A DNA stretch of 64,000 bases from Metellina segmentata (taxonomy: Eukaryota; Arthropoda; Arachnida; Araneae; Tetragnathidae). The stretch is taken from the NCBI GenBank assembly GCA_947359465.1, contig OX375875.1, positions 55,609,583 through 55,673,582 on the forward strand, read 5' to 3'. The notes below the pieces were generated by a model, which was not told the DNA's origin, did not search any database, and saw nothing but the letters and a program-made list of their open reading frames with translations. Shown here in pieces: positions 36,401 to 48,400 of this stretch. The position numbers were made by a program, and so were the translations under genes. The first letter of the stretch is position 1. Each line of letters opens with the position of its first letter.

Positions 36401-39400
36401 TGATGGCGTGTTATTTTAGCATCTTTGGGGGAAATTTGGGTTTAGATCGACACAACGATTCCGATGTTTATTTATGTGCATGTGCGATTTTCCACCACGG
36501 TACTTAGATTTTCGATGCCGCGATAAAAGGCTAACTAATGAGATTTTTTTTATAGTTAATTTTGCGATTTCTGTGCTGATTTTTTTTTGTAGGGAATAAG
36601 TCGGCACATAAAGATTGAATTTTAAAAGTTTTAAACTGCGAGAGAGCGAATAATTCTACTCGTTTGCTGAATTTATCTAGGTAAGCTTTATATTACGTTT
36701 TTTTAATTAGTTAATGTTTTTTTTTTGCTTAAAAATACTTAAAAACAAAATAATTTTGCAAAATCTGCAAACTTTAAAGATGTTTCCATTTTTTAAAAAA
36801 ATTAATGAGGAATTTCTTAAAATCATTTGTGTCCTTATGATGACTATTGTTTCCAAATTTTTTTTTGTGTGAAATTGAAATTCAGTACAATTAAAAAATT
36901 TTAAAACAAAAATGATTTTGCACAGTTCAAGTTGAATTCCGAAAACCCTCTTGTTTCTTGATGTTGCAATCAATCCGCTTGCATCCCTTTTTGTTGTGAA
37001 CTTCTGTGGAAGTATAGGTTATATATGCCGTCATCATTACTAACAGGAATCAAATGCCCCTTTATTTCTATTTATGTAGAAGTTTTTCTCTTTGTAAATA
37101 AGCTAATTTTTGAATCTACTTGATCATATATGGTGTGTGGAACACACACATATATATATGCAAAATCTTGTTTTAAATCATGCGTGTTTCTTAAACGTAC
37201 AACGCAGATCTTTATTTGTTATTTTTTTCCTACCACAATTTTATATAGCAAAGAAAAGAACTTTAAAAAAAAAATTTCGCATATATATATATATATATAC
37301 TATGCATAAAATGCATGGTTAACATCACGATGTATCGTGATGTTAGAATGCCGATGTATCACAATGTCAAAATTTGAACATCGCCCAGGCCTACTTGCAA
37401 GATCTAACTCTAGTAGTCTCTTAACCTGTGAATTCACCATAATTTATGTTGAATATGGACTTAAAAATATGTGAACACCTTTAAAAAGGTGCCAATTTTA
37501 CTTTTGCTTAAAGAGTGGGAATTCTGAAGAATAAGATACAGTACACAGTCCAAAATTCTCCAGACCTCAATCATTACAAAGTTCCGATTCTTTGCATTTT
37601 TCGTCACAAAACCTGAATCTACCTCCCGCGTAAATTTTGCATTTACAATAGTAAAATAGCAGATATATATAAATAGGAATAATTTTTAAAAAGAAAAAAC
37701 ATTTTTAATACAATGCAACCAATTTTACTTGCAAATCTTCTAATTTTTATGGGTGGTATTTACTCTGAGCAAGTCCGTTATTTCATCAATTAAGTCCAGG
37801 TTTAACTCCTTGTTCTTAAAAAATTGTTGGAAAGTTGTAAAAATGTGAGAAAAACAAAAAAACTCATCAGCTAAACGTGCGGATTTGGGACTTTCTACTG
37901 TAGTTAAAATGATACAATTTAATACTATATGCAATAACAGCATACAGTATGTTACTTTAATGTGAAGCAAAATTCATAAAACACTGAATGAGTCTGTGCT
38001 TACCTGAACTTCTTGATGTATTGTTTGTAAGTGAGCAGCTAGAGTCACAAACGTGTCATGAAGTTTTTTCCGAATAGCAGTCCATTCTGTAGTAAAATTT
38101 TAATTAGAGGAAAAAGATAATACACAAAATACTACTATGGCAACAGAATAGAAATACACATTATTAACAATTTTAAATATAAATGAATACCAAAGAATCA
38201 ATTTATGTATTAAATCAAACCATTTGGAGTCAGAGTGTAAGGTAGAGACAGTGACAAGAGATGCCTTTCCAGTTGCTCAATTTGCTGTCTGTAGGACTGC
38301 ATTTGTTTTTCAAAAGAGTTGGCTAAATTGTGGAAATATCTAGGAACAAAAACAAGCACATAATAAGTATTTGCTGCATTACATAATATTTTAATAAAAC
38401 TACACAAACTTTTTAAAAAATGGTCAAATTTCTAAAACATTAACCATGCCCCTTTAAGAAATATTTGAGAAAAAAAATTCTGGGTTTTGCACAAAGAGCT
38501 CTCTGACTACTGTCCTTAATTTAATTCAAGGGTTCAAAAACAGAGAAATAAATAAAACATTAATATTCGCATAACTTTAGGATTTGAATTTTGAGCATGT
38601 TGCACTGGCGAAACCTGAAGAGATCTTCATTAGTTCATACTCTTCCAACATTGGTAACCCAGTCATCAGTAGCACTTCTTACCGACATATTACATAGTAT
38701 CAATAAATTATTGATTACTAAAAATAAAAAATGTTACTAAATAATAAAATAATTAATTGATTAATAGTTAAAATTGAAAAATTATTGAATAATTAATTGA
38801 AACAAATGTTTTTAAACAATATTCAAAATTATTTAAGAAAATTATTGACTAAATATATAAGTGAATGAATCTTATTTTAAGTCACACAATACGATTTTGT
38901 TCATCAAACTAATTACCTATTTATTGCTATCTCATCTACAATTATTTTTGCAATGAATAGCAAGCACTTTTTGCTTTTTTTAAGTTAAAGTATTCATTGC
39001 GTAGTTTGGCATCGTAACAAACTTTCATATTAATTTTTGTTATGAGTAGTGACACTAGTGTTCATTCTGGAACGAGATTCGGTTTGGTTTTTTCGAACCA
39101 TGCTGAAAATTCTCTCATAGCTTGCATTCCTGTGAGGAACTGACAACATTATTTTAGGCAATGCCACATATTTTGAGTTGCCATAGCTATGCTTGATGTG
39201 GGAAATTTTATACCAAACTACATCAGCTCTATCAAATTCTAAAATTTGAGATCTGCATTTTTTCACTATTCATATGTAGCTCCGTAGTTTTCACCTAATT
39301 TCCATAGCAACTACGGAAATTCGGTGTAACAGTTGGAGAGTATGTTAGTTCAAGCATATCTCATAATAATGTGTTAGGAAAAACTTTCATTCAAATCCTG

Positions 39401-42400
39401 TGCAGATTCTGCTTGTATTTAAGTTAACTTTTGGGAATTTAATCCAGCATCCCCGAAAAGAGACTAGGTAAATACAGATACATGATTCCCTATAGTTATA
39501 CCGATTATTTGTTTTACAAGTTATTTGAGTATTTATTCAAATATTTACTTTTTATTTGAATGTAAATAACTCCGAAAACATGAGAGTTAACATATACTGT
39601 CAATTTGTAATAATTATTCAAACTATGATCGAAACAAGATTAAGCATTTCTAAACAAAAAATTTTGAAACGTAGTTAATCCAAAAGTATACACAGTAAAA
39701 ACCCTGATTTAACATAACCCGCATGTAATGATTTCCCGCATATAACCTCCTTTATCATAGGTCCCAAAATTAGAAAAAGAATTAAGATATTAAAATTTAC
39801 TTATTGTCTAATCTAAAGAAAAAAGGAAACATACTCAGTTGGAGCATTGTTTTCATATTGCATAGCAGTGAGAGCGTCTTTGGTTCTCTGTGCTATTTCA
39901 GCATTCTTAAGTTCCTAAACAAAAAAGAAAAATAGTATCAATGAACAGTAATTAAAAATGTAACAATCTGAAGAAAAAAAAGCTTTTTGAATACCACTTA
40001 CTTGATTTGATTCTTCTTTTAATTTTACAATAGCTTTAGCATTCCTTTGAAGACCATTAGAAACTATAGATAACTGTTGCTTCAATGTACCAACTAGCTC
40101 CTGTACTTTAAATATGTTTTTACTTGAAACTCTGCTCATTTCTTCACGTATTGCCTTCTGTTGCTTGACATACTTTCTATACAATAAAAGAGTGCTAAAT
40201 TTTACTAAAAATTTAATTTGAGATTAGATTTAACAATACATAAATTTTTCTCATAAAGCATACATGCCAACCTCCAAGAAAAAGAATCCGGAAGATTTTT
40301 TGCGACACAGAAACCAATGCTGAAGTTCAAAACCAACGAACTGAAATTATAAGATACCTTACTACCAATTGAAAAATTTCTCTCATAATACACGAAATTC
40401 CAATTTCCCTAAGTAAAATTTTCTGGCAATATTAGAAACTGATTCCAGCATTGGTTTATTAATTAAAAAATTAAATGGCATGAACCTATTTTTTCTTTTA
40501 CAATAGAAGTAAAACCTTCATTTCACAAAGTCAATTTGACCAAAGCTAATTTTTTTCGACTTGCTAGCCTGATTCTAATATTGTTCTTTTACTGATTGCT
40601 ACAGCGTGGTACCAAATTTGACATTATTTGGAAAATTTAATACATTGGAAAGAAAAATCTGGACGAGTGGGTAAAAAGTGGTTTTTTGAGAAATCTGGAA
40701 GAGTTGGCAGATATGATAAAGCAATATGGTTTTTATACAATCCCATGAAAAAAAACACAATGAAAACTTACTTGAAGGATTCAACTGTTACGGATATTTC
40801 ACTGGGAATTTGTAATTCTTTTGCAGCTTTGCCATCCCTAATTTCAGTAATAAAATATGTTTTTATAAATTTACCTTTCCACTAAATAAACAAGAATATA
40901 TTTTTTCAAAATAAATAGTAAAAAATAAAGGAGCTTACTTTTTATTGGGAGTGTTGGTACCTGTAAAAAAAAAATTAGGTAAATTGTATAAAGGTTCATG
41001 CATAGTTAATCATTTTTAGAAAATGTAATGAAAACACTAACAGAAACAATACTTGATTAGTACAAGTATGTGTAATTATAAATGTATTTCAAAGTTTTTA
41101 CCACTTAAACCACTTGAGGCTTGTATATCTACACCACCAAGACCAATTGCTGCAGAGGAAGTACTTGGAACAGTTGAAGATGTAGGGACCAAAGAACCAA
41201 CTCCAAATGTGGAGTTGCTGGTAACAGGGTTTCCAAATCCACCTGCACCTACTACATAACATTAATTAATGAAATAAAAATCTTAAAAAGCAAATTCATG
41301 ATAAAACCAAAATTAAATTTAAGCATTGTTAAGTCTTGTTTTTATACTCCTGTAGAATGATTTCAAATAAAAATGTTTTAAGATCTTTTAAAGAGTAGCA
41401 AAAATTGATTAGAAAGGTAATGGAAACACTGCCACATAACACCAACCTCTGGTATAATAAAAATGAAGGCAATGCACTAAGGATACGACATTGATGTCAA
41501 TGTTTTCAAAACATTGATGTATTGGAGTCGATGTTTTTGTAACATCGATGTTTAATTTTTAAATGAAAAAAGTACTGTTATAAAAATTTTTAAAATAACC
41601 AAGTAGCATAATTTTTATAATCAGCAAATTGAACATACTTTTAGATCAAAGTGACGAGGATAAAGGGTCTGAAAAGTAGGGATGCGACATCAATGTTTTC
41701 TAAACATTGATGTTTTAGAAATAAACATCGATGTATTGGAGCTGATGTCGCATTACTAGTTGCTAAACCAGTTTTAAGAAATGGGGAAAAAAGTTTAAAT
41801 ACACTGAATTTTAAAAACATTGATGGTTTTGGGGCGATGTATTATCAACATTGTTGTTTTAATTTTAAACATCGATGTTTTTCTATCGATGTCGCATCCC
41901 TACAATGCACACAAATTTTCTTCTTTCGATTTATCTCGAGACATACTTGCCAACCACCAAAAAAAAATTATGGAATAATTTTTTTACTGTACACAACTGT
42001 TTGTGAAAAGTGCAACACCAAGAAGGAATCATGCAAACTAAATTAAACTTGCAGGAAACGCAAATGCGATCACGTATGTGTGGGACGAGAAACATCCTTT
42101 AAACCTCCAAGTGAGCCATGTATAAAAAGCACAGTAAAGGTGCGTTAAAATATTTGTATTGTCGTTTGACTGCTGAATGATTTAGAATTCAATATGCTAA
42201 GCTAAAACGCAGAGTGCCATACAAGCAACTAACAGAGTTCAAACAGGGTTGCATGATTGGCCTCCACAAGAGTGGACACTCGTATCGTGAAATCCCAAAT
42301 CGCTCAGGGCGTAATGCCACAACAGTTATGCATGTGTGGAAGAGATGGACCATGGAGAATCCGACAAGTCGAAACTCTGGCAGTGGGCCACTCAATATGA

Positions 42401-45400
42401 CGTCACCAGGGATGACAGATCAGAACAGTGTCCTCTCGAACATTGGCACAGCATTCGAGCATGTTTACAGGTGTGCCATTGTCTGCTACCACGGTTCATC
42501 AACGTCTGCTACGCCATGGGCTATGTGCAAAACTTCCTCTGTGCAGGATTCCCTTGACGCTGAACCACCAACATGCCTCAGGCTACAATTGGTTCACTAA
42601 GACAGTCAATTGCATGCTAGTTAGCTGTTGCAATTTTTACAAACAGTAGTGTACAAAAAGCAACACACACAACTGTCAGAAATGTAAAATTTTTAAAAAT
42701 TATTAAAACAGAAAATAATTGAAAAAGCTAAATTAAGCAACAATTGCACCAAAATGAGTTTTAAGAAACAATTTAAATGCCATGGCTAGGTGCCAAAACA
42801 TCAAAATTGGTCTTTCAAAAAAAAAATTCCCCTAAAGAAAATACAAATATTATATTTCAATCCAGAAAATTCTGGTTGGTTCTTTTGGGGTTTATGGCAC
42901 AAGGGCCTTATTTGGCCAAGCTGTACCAAACACAATGCAACAATGAGTAAAAAATGAGATAGGAAAAAGAGGGAGTGGGGAACATAGTAGTGGGACGAAA
43001 GCAGAAAAAGATCACTTGGGTGAATCCCAGGAGTGTAACTCATTCGTTTACTCAAGACAGTAAATCCCACAGGAAAGAAAATGTTCATGTGCGGGGGTTT
43101 TCTAACGCGCGTTTTCCAAGGTGATCATTGAAGATAGAGAAAGAGGAAAATTTTACAACAGTTTGATATCTTAAATACGATTGTCCTCAAATAAATAATT
43201 AAATAATAAATCTGTTATTGGTATCGATCTGGCAAAGAATTTTATGCTGATTTGTAATCTGTCGATATTTTCACTCTATCATCTACGATCTCAAAGATAG
43301 AAACTTGAATAATGGGAATAGAAAACATAATTTAATGTATAAGAAAAGCTGACTTTGGAAAACGCCATGTGATCAGGGCCTAAAGCCTTGCTATTCGACT
43401 AAATTACTGGCTAAGTGTGAAATTACAGCCTTTATTTTATTAAAGTTGGAAGGAATGCATCATTCCTTCACAGATTGACACTACTCAGTTAAAAATGATG
43501 AATTTGAAACTTTCTAGCATTGAAAAGAAATAGCACAAAGGTATTTATTCCATCTGGAAGACCGAAGAAAGTGGTTTTTTGAAAGACTTTCAGAAGGTAG
43601 GTATGCCATGGGTATTTCTCATGAGAGGTTATAAGCTAAGCAAATTTTATGATGAGTCAGATCTATACTTTAATGCAAGAAATATGCTGTAAATGAAGAA
43701 AATTTGAGACATTAAAATACTTCCATTCAGTTCTAAATACTTTCAAAATAAATCAAACGATAAAATACAGAATTAGCAAGTACTCACAAAATCCTCCAGC
43801 AGGTGCTGTAGATGTTTGGCCTAAGGCAGGAGCTTTAAAATATAAAAATACAATTAACTTCACATTTATAAGTTCCTGTGATAAAAGAAATTGAAACAGT
43901 GATATCAATTTATATTTAATAAACAGATTATCAAACACAAACCGCCAAATGAAAATCCTCCTCCGGCAGATGTTGTGGCTGTTTGGCCCAAGGTGGAAGC
44001 TTCAAAATAGTAAAAATATTGTCATTTACATTCTAGATCTTTCAAAGAAGTCTGTTTATCTCTCTAAATAATCTATTTAATGTGGATTACCAATCACTTA
44101 CCACCAAAAGAGAATCCTCCTCCAGCAGGAGTGGTGGTCGTTTGTCCAAAGGTGGGAAATGCAGTACTAGTAGTTGTAGAAGAAGGAAATAAAGACGAGG
44201 AAAACGTTGGAGCTGTTTGGGTCGTACCAAATATGCTTGAAGTAGTAGATGTGGCTGCCCCGAAACCTCCGAAAGCAGTACTTGTTCCTCCTGAGAGAGT
44301 ATTGAATTTATTCCATGTCAAATTCGTACAAATCATTGCAATATAATGAATTTGGTAAAAAAGTAGTATAAGCAGTTTTAATAGTGACGTTGTGAGAAAT
44401 TCACATTGGGCTTGAGCTGCAGGGAAGTGAATGCAGGTACCAAAATCACGGAACTTATTTAAACCTCAAACACATAATTACATATAAAATTTATAATATC
44501 TCTAATATTCCACTTTCTGTACTCTGGAATTTACTAGCAACAAGGTTTCTAATCACCTATGTGAGCCCTACACGTGGAAAATAAAAGAATTACACTGTAG
44601 AAAATAAAATAATTACACTGTGGAAACTAAAATAATTTAAATTGCGATAAGCATATAATCGTCCTTACTACCTATATACAGGGGTAAAAACAGTCAAAAT
44701 GTAAAAAAGAGGAAAATATATGCAGCATTATTTTGAAGTACAAAAATAGCTGAATAAGATTACTATATTTGTGTACTAATGTGTGTACAGAACAGTGGTG
44801 CAGCCAGAAATTTTTTTTCTGAGGGGGTAGGCAAATTTTTAGTCTGATAAAAACCCTATAAAGTCCACTATAAACAATGAAATTTGTCTTTGGAAAAGTA
44901 GGAGTGGGCACCTTACGTGCAAACTCAAATTTTGTAAAAGAGAAAAAATATCTAGGCAACTATAAACAGTATAAATAAGTTGGATGAAGTTGAAAATGTT
45001 ATTTTTATGAATATTTTTGAACACCTCACCAATGGTAAGATTTTCTTAAGAGTTGCAATTTTTCAAAAACCTTGATACCAAAAATGAAATTAACAGGAAA
45101 TCAAAATGCTGTTACAAAAGAATAAATCAAATATATACTATTTTTATGAAACAGCATAAATTTTATATTAAAAAAAATAATTAGACACCAAAAATAAAAA
45201 TGGTACAGCTTCAGTCTTGGTTTATAGAAATGACAACGGACTTGGCGCTTTTTGGCGCACTTCTAGTAGCGAGTAATTACAGGTTAAGGTAACCCATATG
45301 TATAACGGTTATGCGGATTTTAATACAACCAGGTCAAGTGGAAAATTTTTGAAATTTCATTTCGAATATTCCAGAAAAATCTTTCAAATTCCGTTAAACT

Positions 45401-48400
45401 GTCGTTTGATTTCATTGGTTCATTCGAAATAATTCTTTTCTTGGCGACTTAAGGCCCGGTACACATCCGGTTTTTCAACGTGCGGCACCGAAGCCCAACT
45501 ATGCACACATAACCGTGAAATGACACACGAACTCATTTCGCGCCATTTGCGATAAATATTCTATCGAAGAAAACGTGTTTATTTCGCTTACTTGGCGTAA
45601 AAAAAAAGTATATTTTGAAACAAAATAGACGTTACTGGATACAACCATTTATTAATTATTTTCTATATATTTATAAAAACATAATTTAATGTATCTCGGA
45701 CCGCACTTGCGTTGCGGCAGCGGCGCCGCACGTTGAAAAACTGGATGTGTACACCGGGCCTAAGTGCGCCAAGGGCAGGTCGTTGGCACAGCTATAAACG
45801 TAGACTGAAGCTGAAACCATGTGGTAGGAAAAATATTTCTTAGTTCAGTTTAAATTTACAACCTATTTTCGAATATAAAAGAACTTTTTTTTCAAAAACT
45901 CTATATTTTTCAGTAAGTATTCTTATTTTCTATTTGGATCAAATAAACTTAAAATTAATAACTCTTATTATCCAAGAAACAATTTAACTTTTTGAAACAA
46001 TCATAAATATTGCCCTTAAAAGAAGCATAATTTTGAAAATAGTTGCAGTCTATGTTTAAAACGATGGCCACCGCCTTGGCGTACTTCTAAAGTCGCCAAA
46101 GAAAGAAGTTTTAACGGATTTTGAAAGTAATTTCTAGAATATTCAAAATGAAAATTTAAACTTTCCGCTTGCCAAGGTTGCCATGAAAGACGAAATAACA
46201 AAGCCTCTTATTTTCTAGTTGAAAGAAAAATCACATTAAAAGCTGATCAACTTAAAATATTTCATTTATACCTTTTCCGCCGCATCATGACGTTTCACGG
46301 CCTTTAGATAACAGCTCCGCTTTTTTAGGAAACCGTAGCTTTACCTACGAAATATGCAACAACGTACGCTAACTAGTTCAAAATCCAAGTTCTCCAGGTT
46401 TACCATTAAACTAATAAGCTTCTCACAAAGGATTCTTTTCAAAAAGGAATTAGAAGACTTATTTGTCTTCTACAAACGTAGAAAAAGCTAATAAGGGCAA
46501 AAATAGGAATTTTTTTGTAAAAAATGATAAAAATTGGTCATTTTTTCAAAATTTACGAAAAGTCGGAAGAATCTACTACCTGAAGGACACACTTTCCTTA
46601 TTTTTTACATTTATTCTTTGGCTGTAATTCCATGACATAATTTAACTCAAAGAAAAAAGCGGAAATTTTCGGAAGAAAAAAAAAACGAAAATTCTTGAAA
46701 GAAAAAAAAAAGCGGAAATCCGCGTAAACGCGGAAGATTTTCACCCCTGTATATAAGATACGAGCGAGCTAGTTACAGTTAATGCTTATTTTTGAATAAC
46801 TGCTTATAACTGAATAAAAATAAATTTTATAAAGTAGTATGCTTCTCTTTTTTGTTTAACCCGCGAGCACATTAGAACTTCGATATGCCCCGCCCCTTTT
46901 TTCAAAAATGGTTGGAAATCTGTGTAGCTGAGTTCAAGGTCACATACTTTCAGTTCAAAGGGCAAGTGGCATTATTGGTATTTCCTGTTTCTAAAAAACC
47001 AGACTTTTGGGTGTAAGATACCCATGCGCCTTCTCGAGTGTCTGCATTTTTCGATGCATATTCTTTCATTTAGGTCGCCATGGCGTGGTACTTGAGCTAT
47101 AATGATAAAATGAAACGGCTTCGATCGTTGCTTGAGAAAGTATCTACAGATGATGATTCTTTTAGTGTAGATGTAGATGAAATGGGAGCTGATTATTCTA
47201 CTGCTAGAATAGTAAAAAGATGGACGATGATCTTTTTCGCAATGTTAAATGTTTATAATGTTTTATATTTTAAAGAATAATTTTGCTGTCAACTGAAGAT
47301 CCCCTATCTGAATTTCAAACAAGGAGATAGTTCCTAAAATCTTTGGGGGAAAAACTTTTAGACGAACACGTAAATAAGAGGCGACAACAAAAACTGCTTC
47401 CCTTATCATTGAAGAATAAATTGCAAAAAAGTAGCTCAGAAATAGAAGAACCGAATGCAAAGAGAATAAAACGAGCACATACAACAGATGTGCAGATTGC
47501 CCGAACAAAAAGGATAGAAAAACAAAGCACTTGGCTCAAAATGTAACAAAAATATCTGTATGGACCATATGTCCCCAATTTGTAAAAATGAATGCAAATA
47601 AATATTTTACTGCATATATATATTGATACTATTTCATTGTTTTGTGTCCCATTTAATTTATAGAATTTGTAAATGTAAGCATGTCGTGACACATAAAAAG
47701 CGCAACACTTCCTTTCGGGTAAAATATATGCAGCGCGCCTCCTCATATTTGTAAGTTTGGCGTGCGTGCTTGCGGGTAAATCACTTACCTAAAAGATTTG
47801 GGGTTCCACCAGCTTGGGATGTTAAATTTGTAGGTGCAGAACTGCAATAACAAAGTTAAATAATAATCAAGACACAATTCGACATAAACTGTGCGAGAAA
47901 CACAGTTAACACTAATATATAAATTCATATTATGCAAGAGTAAATTCATATCATTAACAAAGTATATGTCTATTGACATTGACAATATATTTTTACTATC
48001 AAGGTATAGTTGAAAAAATAAAGTACATTAAGCTTTGTGCATGTATGTTAAAAATAATTGGGAGGAAATTTCTAGGAAAAATATTGGTGGAGTGGTAGCA
48101 AACGGGACAGTCCTTTTTTCTCGCCAAAGTGGTAACCTTCCCTTTTAGGTGTTTTTATGGCAACCCTATTAAGAAGATTTGGATTAAAGACGCTATCTGA
48201 TTGGAATTAAACCGTGTTTTGAAGTGAAATTAAACGTGCTCTGATTGGTTTAGATTTTTTTCTTCTTGTTTAACGATAAGAGATAACGACGCTTAATCCG
48301 CCACTTTGTTTTTTATCGTTTCACCGTGGTCTGTGTTTTATCGTTCCTCGTGCATTTTTTTCTTGTTTAACTACTCCGTCTTTTTTTTTTAAGCCTGTTG

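Noticed and set aside
44080..44346. 88-codon plus-strand ORF
   Set aside because: It is the antisense shadow of the FG-repeat exon 3 of NUP58.
47343..47546. 67-codon ORF as a host gene
   Set aside because: It lies in the piggyBac-type element and overlaps the decayed cysteine-rich end in another frame.
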